Positions 34,559 through 43,528 of a DNA stretch of 64,000 nt are shown here, piece by piece. This DNA is from Kitasatospora xanthocidica (GTDB lineage Bacteria; Actinomycetota; Actinomycetes; Streptomycetales; Streptomycetaceae). The stretch is from the NCBI RefSeq assembly GCF_014656195.1, contig NZ_BNBY01000001.1, positions 627,148-691,147 of the forward strand, given 5' to 3'. The first letter of the stretch is position 1, and each line of letters opens with the position of its first letter. The translations under genes were made by a program, and so were the position numbers. The notes under the pieces are model-generated. The model was not told where the DNA came from. It saw only the letters and a program-made list of their open reading frames with translations, and did no database searches.

Positions 34559-35671
34559 GTGCCCGACCCGTCCTTGCCCTCCCTCCCCTCCCTCCTCGAC
34601 ACCCCCGGCCTGCTGGCCGCCTTCGTCGCCGAGAACCGCCCGCGCGCCCACGGCGCCGGCCTCGACCCGTACGAGTACGCCCGGGTCACCGACCCGCTGA
34701 CCTCCCTGCACGACTGGCCGGCCGCCTGCCGCGCCGCCGGCCGCCGGTACACCGGGGCGGCCGGGAGGGCGGCCGCCGAGGGCCGTACGGTCACCGCCGG
34801 TGAGGCGTACCGCAGCGCCGCCCGCTGGTTCCACCTCGCCGGGCTGCTCCCGCACCCTGACCGGGCCGCCGCCGCGGAGGCCGCCGAGGAGGCGGACGAG
34901 GCGATGCGGCGGGCGCTGGAGCTGTTGGACCCGGGGGCGGAGCGGGTGGCCGGCGAGGGCTTCGCGGGCTGGCTGCGCCGCCCGGCCGCTGCGGCCGGCA
35001 CCGGGGCGGACGGCACCGGCGCGGACGGCCTCCCCGTGGTCGTGGTGGTGCCGGGGATGGACTCCGGCAAGGAGGAGTTCCACGCGGTCGTCGAGGCCCT
35101 GCTGGCCCGCCGGGTCGCGGTGCTCGCCGTCGACGGGCCTGGGCAGGGCGTCCTGGCGGCCACCAGCGCGCCGGAACCGGAGTACCACCGGGTCGTCGGG
35201 CGCGCCCTCGACGCGCTGGCCCGCCACCGGGACCTGGACCCCGCCCGGACCGCCGTGATCGGCCTCAGCCTGGGCGGCTACTACGCCGCGGAGGCCGCCG
35301 CCCACGAGCCCCGGCTGCGGGCCGCGGTGACGGTCAGCGGTCCCTACCGGCTGGACTGGGACGGCCTGGTCCCGTTCGTCACCGAGACCCTGGCCCAGCG
35401 CTGCGGCGGGTACGAGGCGGCCCGCGCCTTCGCCGGCCGGGTCGACCTGACCGCGCTCGCGCCGCGGATCGCCGTCCCGCTGCTGGTGGTCGAGGGCGGC
35501 GAGGACCGGATCCCGGGCGTCACCGCCGCCACCGCCCTGGCCGAGCACGCCCCCGACGCCGAACTCCTCCTCGTCCCGCACGGCAACCACCTGCTCGGCA
35601 CCGCCCTGCCGGACTGGCTGCCCGCCACCGCCGACTGGCTCACCGCGCGGCTCGACTCAGCGCGCGGCTGA
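34559..35671 (+). CDS. alpha/beta hydrolase (FrsA/DUF1100-like)
   Basis: This 370-residue enzyme has a helical N-terminal cap of about 150 residues followed by an alpha/beta-hydrolase core: VVVVPGMDSGKEEF, VLAVDGPGQG, nucleophile elbow GLSLGG (Ser near 245), acid in VVEGGEDRI and catalytic His in PHGNHLL. The layout resembles FrsA/esterase-lipase proteins of the DUF1100 type, also like bacterial 2,6-dihydroxypseudooxynicotine hydrolases. Substrate unknown. The stop overlaps the convergent membrane-protein gene by 15 bp. Confidence 0.82.
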   Translation: MPDPSLPSLPSLLDTPGLLAAFVAENRPRAHGAGLDPYEYARVTDPLTSLHDWPAACRAAGRRYTGAAGRAAAEGRTVTAGEAYRSAARWFHLAGLLPHPDRAAAAEAAEEADEAMRRALELLDPGAERVAGEGFAGWLRRPAAAAGTGADGTGADGLPVVVVVPGMDSGKEEFHAVVEALLARRVAVLAVDGPGQGVLAATSAPEPEYHRVVGRALDALARHRDLDPARTAVIGLSLGGYYAAEAAAHEPRLRAAVTVSGPYRLDWDGLVPFVTETLAQRCGGYEAARAFAGRVDLTALAPRIAVPLLVVEGGEDRIPGVTAATALAEHAPDAELLLVPHGNHLLGTALPDWLPATADWLTARLDSARG

Positions 35672-36178
35672 ACCCGGGACCGAGGCCGAGGCCGAGCGCG
35701 AGGCGGACCGGAGCGACGCCCGGTGGCCGAGCGAGGTGAGGGCGAAGAGGAGGCCGCCGACCAGGAAGAACGGCTCGTAGCCGAAGGTGGCGAACCGGGC
35801 CATCGCGTCCAGGTCGGCTCCCGAGCGGCTGCCGAAGGCCAGGGCGAACCAGTCCGGCACGGACGGCGCGGCGTGCAGCACCAGCAGCGCGGTGGTGCCC
35901 CACAGCGCCCCGGTCAGCAGCCGCGCCGGCACCCGCCGGCCCCACCGCCGCAGCGGCGCCAGCGCCACCGCCGCGGCCACCACGCACAGCGGGACCGCGA
36001 TCACGTCGATCACCAGCAGCGGGGTGCTGCTCCACACCGACCGGCCCTCCGGCAGCCCGAGCCGCCCGTCGGCCAGCCAGTACAGGTGCACCAGGGCGAA
36101 GGCCACCGCCCATCCCGCCGCCACGTACCCGGCCCGCCCCGCCACCCGGTTCCAGCCCGTGTCCCTCGTCGTCTCCAT
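35657..36178 (-). CDS. membrane protein, DUF3995-like
   Basis: This 173-residue protein has four transmembrane segments (about residues 15-35, 50-75, 88-108 and 130-155). The first loop LADGRLGLPEG resembles the DUF3995 family of streptomycete membrane proteins of unknown function. ATG 36178 is chosen because the upstream frame (to 36202) lacks a ribosome site advantage. It overlaps the hydrolase gene tail to tail. Confidence 0.62.
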   Translation of the reverse strand: METTRDTGWNRVAGRAGYVAAGWAVAFALVHLYWLADGRLGLPEGRSVWSSTPLLVIDVIAVPLCVVAAAVALAPLRRWGRRVPARLLTGALWGTTALLVLHAAPSVPDWFALAFGSRSGADLDAMARFATFGYEPFFLVGGLLFALTSLGHRASLRSASRSASASVPGSAAR

Positions 36179-36268
36179 GCCCCAACGGTCCCGCCCCACC
36201 ACCCCCCGCCGGATCCCCCCGCGGTCGCGTCCCCCTCCCCCCGCAGGGGGATCCGCCGCGTCCTGCGG

Positions 36269-36814
36269 TCAGTACGGCAGCAGCCCGTCGGTGGCCAGTT
36301 CGAAGTCGAAGGGCTCCGGGATGTGCAGCGTCTCGCCGAAGCCGACGTCCTCGCGCCGGTGGTACCGGGTGGCGTCCGGCCTGCTGAAGAGGGTGACGGA
36401 CTTCTCCCGGGCGTCGACCAGCAGGTAGAGCGGGATGCCCATCAGCGGGTAGTCGCGCAGCTTCCCGACCCAGTCGTTCTCGGGGTTGGAGGGCGAGACC
36501 AGCTCGACCGCGATCGTCGCCAGCTCGGCCGGTACCTGGTTGTCGGTCGTGGACAGCGCGTCGTCCGGCAGGTACGTCAGGTCGGGGTTGCGGCTCTTGC
36601 CGACGTTGGGCGAGACCAGATCGGTGTTCTCGCTCGGCAGCAGTCCGGCCGGGGTGTGCGCGTCGAACTGGCGGCGCACCACCAGCAGGTTGCGCTGGTG
36701 GATCCCGGACGGGCTCACCATCATGGTGATGGTGTCGCCGGAGATCTCGACCTTGAAGCCGTCAGGCAGGCTTCTGCGGGCTTCCTCGAGGAGCTCGAAG
36801 TGTTCCGGGGTCAT
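36269..36814 (-). CDS. Uma2 family endonuclease-like protein
   Basis: This 181-residue protein belongs to the Uma2 (DUF820) family, a PD-(D/E)XK nuclease fold common in streptomycetes and cyanobacteria. The active-site pattern is visible: RNPDLTYLP (the conserved P-D), ELATIAVELVSPSNPEND (E-hydrophobic), and GIPLYLLVDAREKSV (D.K position). The function is unknown in vivo. It lies just downstream, on the same strand, of the tRNA operon terminator. Confidence 0.85.
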   Translation of the reverse strand: MTPEHFELLEEARRSLPDGFKVEISGDTITMMVSPSGIHQRNLLVVRRQFDAHTPAGLLPSENTDLVSPNVGKSRNPDLTYLPDDALSTTDNQVPAELATIAVELVSPSNPENDWVGKLRDYPLMGIPLYLLVDAREKSVTLFSRPDATRYHRREDVGFGETLHIPEPFDFELATDGLLPY

Positions 36815-36890
36815 GAGCGCGAGGCCTCCTGAACCGAATCCGCCGGTGCCGGACACCCAGCGTAGTCGCCGTTCCGGCCGGTGGAACGAC

Positions 36891-36924
36891 GAAGCCCCCG
36901 TAGCGAATTCGCTACGGGGGCTTC
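36891..36924 (-). terminator. tRNA operon terminator, 34-nt perfect palindrome
   Basis: GAAGCCCCCGTAGCGAA is followed directly by its exact reverse complement with no spacer, 8 bp past the tRNA-Phe 3' end. Confidence 0.85.
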
Positions 36925-36931
36925 CTGGTTG

Positions 36932-37005
36932 TGGCCAGGGCCGGGGTCGAACCGGCGACCTTCCGCTTTTCAGGCGGACGCTCGTACCAACTGAGCTACC
37001 TGGCC
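36932..37005 (-). tRNA. tRNA-Phe (GAA)
   Basis: A 74-nt cloverleaf on the minus strand with perfect GGCCAGG/CCTGGCC acceptor stem, anticodon GAA in loop CTGAAAA, and T-loop TTCGACC. CCA is not encoded. It is the last gene of a Glu-Asp-Phe tRNA operon. Confidence 0.95.
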
Positions 37006-37032
37006 GTACTGCACCGTCTCTTGCGAGACGAG

Positions 37033-37106
37033 CGATCCCGACGGGACTTGAACCCGCGACCTCCACCTTGACAGGGTGGCGAGCTAACCAACTGCTCCAC
37101 GGGACC
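37033..37106 (-). tRNA. tRNA-Asp (GTC)
   Basis: This 74-nt tRNA is the second tRNA-Asp of the window, differing from the first only at one acceptor pair (C6-G67). Anticodon GTC lies in loop CTGTCAA. It is the middle gene of the tRNA operon. Confidence 0.95.
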
Positions 37107-37169
37107 TGGTAGTGGCGAACCACTAAGGTCTTGCGGCACTGCACTTTACTACGGTCATGCGGTACTGCG

Positions 37170-37242
37170 TGCCCCCAACGGGATTCGAACCCGTGCTACC
37201 GCCTTGAAAGGGCGGCGTCCTGGGCCACTAGACGATGAGGGC
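37170..37242 (-). tRNA. tRNA-Glu (TTC)
   Basis: A 73-nt cloverleaf on the minus strand, anticodon TTC in loop CTTTCAA, acceptor GCCCTCA pairing with TGGGGGC including one U-G. It is first in the tRNA operon. CCA is not encoded. Confidence 0.95.
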
Positions 37243-37402
37243 TTGCGGCCTGTCCCGCTGTTTCCAGCGTTCGGGGACGTCGAGAAGCATATGGGATGCC
37301 GGGCGGATCGCCAAAACGGGTTTCGGCCGGGTGGGTGGGGCCGGTGCGGGGCGGGGTGCGGGAGGGGTGTCGGGTGGGGCTGCGGGCGGGTCCGGAGAGG
37401 GG

Positions 37403-37744
37403 TCAGGACCAGCCGAGTTCGTCGAGCTCGTGGTCGTCGAAGCCGAAGTGGTGGGCGACCTCGTGGATCACGGTGGTGCGGACCTCCTCGACCACCTGCT
37501 CGCGGGTGTCGCAGTGGCGCAGGGTGGGGCCGCGGTAGATCAGGATGCGGTCGGGCAGGACGCCCGCGTACCACTCGCCGCGTTCGGTGAGCGGGGTGCC
37601 CTCGTAGAGGCCGAGGAGTTCCGGGTCGCTGGGATCGGGTTCGTCCTCGACGAAGATCGCGACGTTGTCCATCATGGCCGCGAGCTGCGGGGGAATCTGG
37701 TCGAGGGCGTCGCTGACCAGTGTTTCGAACTCTTCCCGGGTCAT
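37403..37744 (-). CDS. metallopeptidase family protein (zincin-like)
   Basis: This 113-residue protein is a short zincin with the HExxH motif in TTVIHEVAHHFGFDDHEL, where the third ligand is probably the Asp/Glu further on. The family (minimal metallopeptidase, DUF1025-type) is common in actinobacteria; natural substrates are unknown. ATG 37744 (MTREEFETLV) is used, although a GTG two codons upstream is equally possible; GGTGGAG abuts the ATG. It diverges from the crcB operon with a 70-bp spacer. Confidence 0.82.
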   Translation of the reverse strand: MTREEFETLVSDALDQIPPQLAAMMDNVAIFVEDEPDPSDPELLGLYEGTPLTERGEWYAGVLPDRILIYRGPTLRHCDTREQVVEEVRTTVIHEVAHHFGFDDHELDELGWS

Positions 37745-37814
37745 CTCCACCGGATCATTGTCGGGTCTGGGGTGACGGTGTGCCAGGTGGCGGAGGCCGG
37801 TGTTTGATGGGGCT

Positions 37815-38339
37815 ATGACGACCTCGGAGGACGCCCTGGGCGGCACGGTGGAGGGCCCTCCCCGGACGCCGCCGGTGGCGGCGCGGGTGCGCAGCCGACC
37901 GCCGGTGCTCCGCGGGCAGGGGCCGGCCGTGGCGGTGGTCGCGGTCGGCGGGGCGATCGGGGCGGTGGCCCGGTACGCGGCCGGGCTCGGCTGGACGACC
38001 GGGCCGACGGCCTTCCCGTGGACGACGCTGCTGGTCAACGTGGTGGGCTGCGCGGTGATCGGGGTGTTCCTGGTGGTGATCACCGAGGGGCGGCAGGCGC
38101 ATCCGCTGGTGCGGCCGTTCTTCGGCACCGGGGTGCTGGGCGGGTTCACCACCTTCTCGACGTACGCGGTGGACGTCCGGCGGCTGCTGGAGGAGGGCCG
38201 GCTGGGGCCGGGGCTGGCGTACCTGGGGCTGACGCTGCTGGGCGCGCTGGTCGCGGTGTGGGCGGCGGCCGGGTTGACCCGGCGTCTGGTCCACCGCGCG
38301 GTGCGTGGCGGGGCCGAGGCGCGCGGGGGTGCGGGGTGA
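37815..38339 (+). CDS. crcB: fluoride ion transporter CrcB (first subunit)
   Basis: This 174-residue protein is a CrcB/Fluc channel subunit that exports fluoride. Family marks include [11 protein letters not shown], the pore motif [14 protein letters not shown], and [15 protein letters not shown]. Four transmembrane helices are visible after a 35-residue extra N-terminal stretch. Fluc channels work as antiparallel dimers, and the second crcB of this operon could supply the partner. Its TGA overlaps the GTG of the DUF190 gene. Confidence 0.92.
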   Translation: MTTSEDALGGTVEGPPRTPPVAARVRSRPPVLRGQGPAVAVVAVGGAIGAVARYAAGLGWTTGPTAFPWTTLLVNVVGCAVIGVFLVVITEGRQAHPLVRPFFGTGVLGGFTTFSTYAVDVRRLLEEGRLGPGLAYLGLTLLGALVAVWAAAGLTRRLVHRAVRGGAEARGGAG

Positions 38340-38737
38340 GCCGGCTGAGCGGGCCGGCGCTGCGGCTGACGGTGCTGGTCGGCGAGAGCGACCGGTGGCA
38401 CCACCGCCCGCTGTACAGCGAGGTCGTGCACCGGGCGCGGGCGGCCGGGCTGGCCGGGGCGAGCGTGTTCCGGGGGATCGAGGGGTTCGGGGCGTCGTCG
38501 CTGGTGCACACCACGCGGCTGCTGTCGCTGAGCGAGGACCTGCCGGTGGCGGTGGTGATCGTGGACGAGGAGGAGCGGGTGCGGGCGTTCCTGCCGGAGC
38601 TGGACGGGCTGGTGGCGGAGGGCCTGGTGCTGCTGGACCGGTGCGAGGTGGTGACCTACGCCGGGCGCGGCCCGGCCGGGGGCGGCCCGGCCGGGGGCGG
38701 CCACTCGGCCGGGGGCCGGGGAGTGGCGGCGGAGTGA
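38336..38737 (+). CDS. DUF190 domain protein
   Basis: This 133-residue protein is a DUF190 member: [44 protein letters not shown], and [14 protein letters not shown]. The fold is PII/CutA-like, suggesting a trimeric regulatory protein. It is translationally coupled on both sides (GTGA overlaps) between two crcB genes, so a role in fluoride channel control or assembly is likely. The Gly-rich tail ([13 protein letters not shown]) is variable. Confidence 0.85.
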   Translation: MSRLSGPALRLTVLVGESDRWHHRPLYSEVVHRARAAGLAGASVFRGIEGFGASSLVHTTRLLSLSEDLPVAVVIVDEEERVRAFLPELDGLVAEGLVLLDRCEVVTYAGRGPAGGGPAGGGHSAGGRGVAAE

Positions 38738-39108
38738 ACTGGCTGCTGGTGGTGGTGGGTGCGGTGGTCGGCGCGCCGCTGCGGTACCTGACCGACCGGG
38801 CGGTGCAGTCCCGGCATGACTCGGTGTTCCCGTGGGGGACGTTCACGGTGAACGTGGTCGGCTGTCTGATCCTCGGGACGGTGACCGGGGCGGTGGCGGC
38901 GGGCGCGGCGTCCTCGAACCTCCAACTCCTGCTGGGGACGGGGCTCTGCGGCGCGCTGACCACCTACTCGACCTTCTCGTACGAGACCTTGCGGCTGGCC
39001 GAGACCGGCGCCGGGCGGTACGCGCTGGCGAACGTGGCCGGCAGCGTGGCGGCCGGGCTGGCCGCGGTGTACGCCGGGGCGGAGCTGGCCGCGGCGCTCT
39101 GGGGCTGA
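38734..39108 (+). CDS. crcB: fluoride ion transporter CrcB (second subunit)
   Basis: This 124-residue CrcB subunit has a clean start at [21 protein letters not shown], pore helix [15 protein letters not shown] and [16 protein letters not shown], with four helices. Paired with the first CrcB it could form a heterodimeric fluoride channel. Start GTG overlaps the preceding stop codon. Confidence 0.92.
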   Translation: MNWLLVVVGAVVGAPLRYLTDRAVQSRHDSVFPWGTFTVNVVGCLILGTVTGAVAAGAASSNLQLLLGTGLCGALTTYSTFSYETLRLAETGAGRYALANVAGSVAAGLAAVYAGAELAAALWG

Positions 39109-39296
39109 GGTGCTCCGGGGCTGAGGCGGCGCACCGGCGTACCGGCGGACCCGCGGACCGGCGGCCGAACGGGCCCGGACGGGGCCGGGGGCGAACTGCC
39201 GTGCTGCCCGTGTCCCGTCGGGCGGGCGCGCGTTGGGCACCGAAAGCGGCCGCGCGCGAGTGGGCGGCCCGGGTGGGGCGGTAGAGAGGGACCTCG

Positions 39297-40034
39297 GTGG
39301 CTTCGGTACGGGCGGTGCGGGCGGTTCGGGCAGTGCGGGCGGTACGGGCGGCGCGGGTGCGGGTGGAGGCGGCGGGGACGGCCCCGGTGCGGCGGGTGGC
39401 GGTCCTGCGCTCGCGCGCGGTACGGGCGGCGGCGGTCCTGACGGTGGCCGGGCTGGGGCTGACCGGGTGCATGTCGGTCGGTCCGGCGGCCGAGGAGAAG
39501 CACGGCGGGGTGACGCCGGTCGGGCAGGCCGGTCCGGCGGGCAAGCCGGGTGCGACGGGCGGGCCCTCGGCCTCGCCGGGGGCCGGGCACCCGGGCGGTG
39601 CCTCGGGGCGCCCGGAGCGGCCGGGGGGCCTGCAGGCCGAGAACGCGCCGGGCGGGGCCACGGCCTCGGCGCCGGGCGAGGTGGTGCCGGGGGCGAACGG
39701 CGCGGTCGCCGGGGCGGTGCCGGTGCCGGCGCCCGTGGACGGCGCGCCGGGCGGCGGTTCGGCGGGCGGGGCGAACACCAGCCCCGCGCCGCACCCGGGC
39801 GGCGGCGCTTCGGCCGGCCCGGGCGGTACGGCGGGCTCCGGCGGTGCGGGCGGCACCGGCGACGGCCGTTCCGGCGGTGCGGCGGGCACCCCCTCGGCCA
39901 CCCCGAGCAGCCGCCCGTCGAGCACCCCCGAGCCCGAGCACAGCACGCCTCCCGCGACCGTCCCGCCGTCCCCGGAGCCCTCCTCGGGTAGTTCCGGTTC
40001 TTCGGCCCCGAGCCCGCACGCGGGTGCGCACTAG
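39297..40034 (+). CDS. Gly/Pro/Ser-rich putative lipoprotein
   Basis: This frame of up to 245 residues carries a lipobox LGLTGC (Cys about 60) after a hydrophobic stretch AAAVLTVAGLGL, so it should be lipid-anchored on the outer face of the membrane. The rest is low-complexity (G, P, A, S, T) with no domain. The first 20 residues are a VRA repeat from a GCGGTACGG micro-repeat, so the true start is more likely a downstream GTG (for example VRRVAVLRSRAVRAA). Function unknown. Confidence 0.55.
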   Translation: MASVRAVRAVRAVRAVRAARVRVEAAGTAPVRRVAVLRSRAVRAAAVLTVAGLGLTGCMSVGPAAEEKHGGVTPVGQAGPAGKPGATGGPSASPGAGHPGGASGRPERPGGLQAENAPGGATASAPGEVVPGANGAVAGAVPVPAPVDGAPGGGSAGGANTSPAPHPGGGASAGPGGTAGSGGAGGTGDGRSGGAAGTPSATPSSRPSSTPEPEHSTPPATVPPSPEPSSGSSGSSAPSPHAGAH

Positions 40035-40229
40035 TGGCTTGGCCAGGGCATTTGCCTCGGATCCCGTGGTTCCTCTATGGTGGTAGATCGTTCGTTTGAT
40101 TCATTTGATTGGCGCCCTATTCCCATCTGGCGCCCTTGGCGCGTTCCGGCGATCCGTGGCTGACCGCATAGAGGCGGTTGTGAAACAGAACCCCGGACTT
40201 TGGCGCGTGCCACTTCCGGAAGGTTTTGC

Positions 40230-42479
40230 ATGTCTCTCGTTGACGACGCCCGCTTCGCCATGCCCGCGAACGAGGCCGCCGCCGATGTCACCGACACCAT
40301 CGACACCATCGACACCGCCGCGGACGAGGTGATCGCCGAGGCCGTGGAGGCCACCGAGGAGGCGGCCGCCGAGCCGACCATCACCTTCGGCGACCTGGGC
40401 CTGCCGGACGAGGTCGTCCGCGCCCTCGCCAAGCGCGGCGTCACCACCCCGTTCCCGATCCAGGCCGCGACCATCCCGGACGCCCTGGACGGCAAGGACG
40501 TGCTGGGCCGCGGCCGTACCGGCTCCGGCAAGACCCTCAGCTTCGGCCTCCCGCTGCTGACCCGCCTCGCCGACGGCGAGCGCACCAAGCCCAAGCACCC
40601 GCGCGGCCTGATCCTCGTCCCGACCCGTGAGCTGGCCATGCAGGTCGCCGACGCCCTGGAGCCGTTCGGCTCGGTGCTCGGCCTCAAGCTCAAGGTCGTC
40701 TGCGGCGGCACCTCGATGTCGAACCAGATCTACGCGCTGGAGCGCGGCGTCGACGTCCTCGTCGCCACCCCCGGCCGTCTGCGCGACCTGCTGAACCGCG
40801 GCAGCGCCAAGCTCGCCGACGTCCGCACCGTCGTGCTCGACGAGGCCGACCAGATGGCCGACATGGGCTTCCTGCCCGAGGTCACCGAGATCCTCGACCA
40901 GGTCCCGGACGGCGGCCAGCGCCTGCTGTTCTCCGCCACCCTGGAGAACGAGATCGACACCCTGGTCAAGCGCTACCTGAAGAACCCGGTCACCCACGAG
41001 GTCGACCCGTCGGCCGGCGCGGTCACCACCATGACCCACCACATCCTCGTGGTGAAGCCCAAGGACAAGGCGCCGATCACCAACGCGATCGCCGCCCGCA
41101 AGGGCCGCACGATCATCTTCGTCCGCACCCAGATGGGCGCCGACCGCGTCGCCGAGCAGCTCATCGAGGCCGGTGTGAAGGCCGACGCGCTGCACGGCGG
41201 CATGACCCAGGGCGCCCGTACCCGCGTCCTCGGCGACTTCAAGGACGGCTACGTCAACGTCGTCGTCGCGACCGACGTCGCCGCCCGCGGCATCCACGTC
41301 GACGGCATCGACCTGGTCCTGAACGTGGACCCGGCCGGTGACCACAAGGACTACCTGCACCGCTCCGGCCGCACCGCCCGGGCCGGCCGCTCCGGCGCCG
41401 TCGTCACCCTGGTGCTGCCGCACCAGCGCCGTGGCGTGTTCCGCCTGATGGAGGACGCGGGCGTCGACGCCTCGCGCCACATCCTCGACCACGCCTTCGA
41501 CGCCGAGGTCGCCAAGATCACCGGCGCCCGTTCGCTGACCGAGGTCCAGGCCGAGAGCGCGGCCGGCATCGCCGGTGCCGCCGAGCGCGAGCTCGCCGAC
41601 ATGACCCGCCAGCTGGAGCGCGCGCAGCGTCGCGCCACCGAGCTGCGCGAGGAGGCCGACCGTCTGGCCGCCCGTGCGGCGCGCGAGCGGGCCGAGCTGG
41701 GCATCGAGGACGAGGCTCCGGCCGCCGCCGAGGAGGCCGGCGATTCCGCCGAGGCCGCTCCGGCCGCCGAGGCCCCCGCCGCGTCGCAGACCGAGGACCG
41801 CGCTCCGTCGTACCGCGAGGCCCGCACCGAGCGCCCGGCGTTCAACCGTGACCGTGACGACCGCGGTGGCCGTTCCGGTGGCTTCAACCGTGACCGTGAC
41901 GACCGTGGCGGCCGCTCCTTCGGCGACCGTGACGACCGTCGCTCGGGTGGCTTCAACCGCGACCGTGACGACCGTGGCGGCCGTTCCGGTGGCTTCAACC
42001 GTGACCGTGACGACCGTGGCGGCCGTTCCTTCGGCGACCGTGACGACCGTCGCTCGGGTGGCTTCAACCGCGACCGTGACGACCGTGGCGGCCGTTCCGG
42101 TGGCTTCAACCGTGACCGTGACGACCGTGGCGGCCGCTCCTTCGGCGACCGTCCGGCCCGCTCCGGCGGTTTCGACCGTGACCGCGGCGGCGACCGTGGC
42201 GGCTTCAACCGTGACCGTGACGACCGCGGTGGCCGTTCCTTCGGCGACCGTCCGGCCCGCTCCTTCGGTGGCGACCGCCCGGCCTTCAACCGTGACCGCG
42301 ACGACCGCGGCGGCAGCAGCCGTCCGTTCGCGCGCCGCGACGACCACCGCGCCGGTGGCCGTCCGCAGGCCGACCGCGGTGGCTTCAACCGTAGCGGCGG
42401 CGGTTTCGACCGCGACCGCGGCGGCGACCGCGCCGGTGGCTTCAACCGCGACGACCGCAAGCCGCGCTGGAAGAACTGA
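40230..42479 (+). CDS. DEAD-box RNA helicase with RGG/RD-rich tail
   Basis: This 749-residue helicase begins with a Q motif (TPFPIQAATI), then Walker A GRTGSGKT, PTRELAMQ, DEAD in VLDEADQMADMGF, SAT, and HRSGRTARAG. The helicase core ends near residue 430. A Glu/Arg-rich helical linker follows, then about 190 residues of low-complexity repeats (RDRDDRGGRSGGFN) rich in Arg, Asp and Gly, which would bind RNA and promote condensates; it is disordered. Such helicases (DeaD/CsdA/RhlE class) help ribosome assembly and cold adaptation. The ATG 40230 follows GGAAGGTTTTGC. A perfect 16-bp terminator follows. Confidence 0.93.
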   Translation: MSLVDDARFAMPANEAAADVTDTIDTIDTAADEVIAEAVEATEEAAAEPTITFGDLGLPDEVVRALAKRGVTTPFPIQAATIPDALDGKDVLGRGRTGSGKTLSFGLPLLTRLADGERTKPKHPRGLILVPTRELAMQVADALEPFGSVLGLKLKVVCGGTSMSNQIYALERGVDVLVATPGRLRDLLNRGSAKLADVRTVVLDEADQMADMGFLPEVTEILDQVPDGGQRLLFSATLENEIDTLVKRYLKNPVTHEVDPSAGAVTTMTHHILVVKPKDKAPITNAIAARKGRTIIFVRTQMGADRVAEQLIEAGVKADALHGGMTQGARTRVLGDFKDGYVNVVVATDVAARGIHVDGIDLVLNVDPAGDHKDYLHRSGRTARAGRSGAVVTLVLPHQRRGVFRLMEDAGVDASRHILDHAFDAEVAKITGARSLTEVQAESAAGIAGAAERELADMTRQLERAQRRATELREEADRLAARAARERAELGIEDEAPAAAEEAGDSAEAAPAAEAPAASQTEDRAPSYREARTERPAFNRDRDDRGGRSGGFNRDRDDRGGRSFGDRDDRRSGGFNRDRDDRGGRSGGFNRDRDDRGGRSFGDRDDRRSGGFNRDRDDRGGRSGGFNRDRDDRGGRSFGDRPARSGGFDRDRGGDRGGFNRDRDDRGGRSFGDRPARSFGGDRPAFNRDRDDRGGSSRPFARRDDHRAGGRPQADRGGFNRSGGGFDRDRGGDRAGGFNRDDRKPRWKN
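41871..42203 (+). repeat. 111-bp tandem repeat in helicase tail
   Basis: Near-identical copies begin at 41871, 41982 and 42093, a period of 111 bp (37 residues), decaying afterwards. The protein unit is built from RSGGFNRDRDDRGGRSFGD-type blocks. Such repeats expand and contract by slippage or recombination. Confidence 0.85.
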
Positions 42480-42531
42480 CCCCGTACGGGCGGTAGTCGA
42501 CCGCCCGGCCGGCTGAACGTACGAAGGGCCC

Positions 42532-42568
42532 GCTCCGTCCCCCGGAGCGGGCCCTTCGCGTTCCCCCG
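42532..42568 (+). terminator. helicase gene terminator, 16-bp stem
   Basis: CGAAGGGCCCGCTCCG pairs perfectly with its complement across TCCCC, 53 bp past the helicase stop codon. Confidence 0.82.
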
Positions 42569-42667
42569 ATACCCCCCGACACCTCGTCGTGCTCCCCCCG
42601 AGGTGTTGTTCTGGAAGTGAGAATAACCTGTGGCGCCCGGACGCGGTAGTCCCGTACCGTCCACGAC

Positions 42668-43501
42668 ATGAGCAGCAGACTGCATGACGTGGCACGGGTG
42701 AACGAGGAGATCGCCGAGCGGGGGAGCTACCGGACGGCCGGCGGCGAACTCGTGCCGGTGGGGGAGCGGCTGACGGCGGCCCGGGCCGGCACGGTGTCGT
42801 ACGCGCCGTCGGCGCTGGACGCCCTGGTGGCAGCCGGCGGGCCCGGGCCCGGCCCGCGCGGGAGCGTCGAGGTGACGGCCGAGGGGAGCGTCGAGGCCGC
42901 CCGGCGCCTGGTCGAGGCCGGGGCCGGCCCGGTCGGGGTGCTGAACTTCGCCTCCGCCCGCAACCCCGGCGGCGGGTACCTGCGCGGCGCCCGCGCCCAG
43001 GAGGAGGACCTGTGCCGCAGCGCGCTGCTGTACAGCTGCCTGCTGGAGGCGCCGGACTACTACGAGGCGCACCGGGCCTCCACCGACCTCCGGTACAGCC
43101 ACCGGGTGATCGTCTCGCCCGGCGTGCCGGTGATCCGGGGCGGGCGCGGCGACCTGCTGGCACGGCCGTACCCGGTCACCTTCCTGACCTCGCCCGCGCC
43201 CAACGCCGGTCAGCTGGAACGGCGTTCGGCCGGCACGGACGTCCGCGGCGTGCTCGCCGAGCGGGCCGTGCGGGTGCTCGCGGCGGCCGCCGAGCACGAG
43301 GTGCGCGCCCTGGTGCTCGGGGCCTGGGGCTGCGGGGTGTTCCGCAACGACCCGGCGCAGGTCGCCGAGGCCTTCGAGGGCGCGCTGGCCCGGTACGGGG
43401 CGGCCTTCGAGCGGGTGGTGTTCGCGGTCTGGGACCGCTCGCCGGTCTCGGCGAACCGGGCCGCCTTCGAGACCCGGTTCGGCGCGGCGCGCGGGGCCTG
43501 A
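42668..43501 (+). CDS. bacterial-type poly(ADP-ribose) glycohydrolase (TIGR02452/DUF2263)
   Basis: This 277-residue macrodomain-type protein has the catalytic GGG...QEE signature in NPGGGYLRGARAQEEDLCR, exactly the pattern of microbial PARGs that hydrolyse poly- or mono-ADP-ribose. Downstream VLGAWGCGVFRNDP forms the phosphate-binding part of the macrodomain. It starts at ATG 42668 and lies alone between two terminated units. It implies ADP-ribose turnover; no ADP-ribosyltransferase lies nearby. Confidence 0.88.
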   Translation: MSSRLHDVARVNEEIAERGSYRTAGGELVPVGERLTAARAGTVSYAPSALDALVAAGGPGPGPRGSVEVTAEGSVEAARRLVEAGAGPVGVLNFASARNPGGGYLRGARAQEEDLCRSALLYSCLLEAPDYYEAHRASTDLRYSHRVIVSPGVPVIRGGRGDLLARPYPVTFLTSPAPNAGQLERRSAGTDVRGVLAERAVRVLAAAAEHEVRALVLGAWGCGVFRNDPAQVAEAFEGALARYGAAFERVVFAVWDRSPVSANRAAFETRFGAARGA

Positions 43502-43528
43502 CGAGGCCTTCCCGGTTTGTGACGGGCT

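Noticed and set aside
37750..37815. fluoride riboswitch upstream of crcB
   Set aside because: The expected conserved pseudoknot elements (GGCGAUGG-type start and the downstream pairing) are not recognisable in the 65 bp available.
41871..42470. CRISPR array
   Set aside because: The regular repeats are in-frame coding repeats of the helicase tail with no spacers or cas genes.
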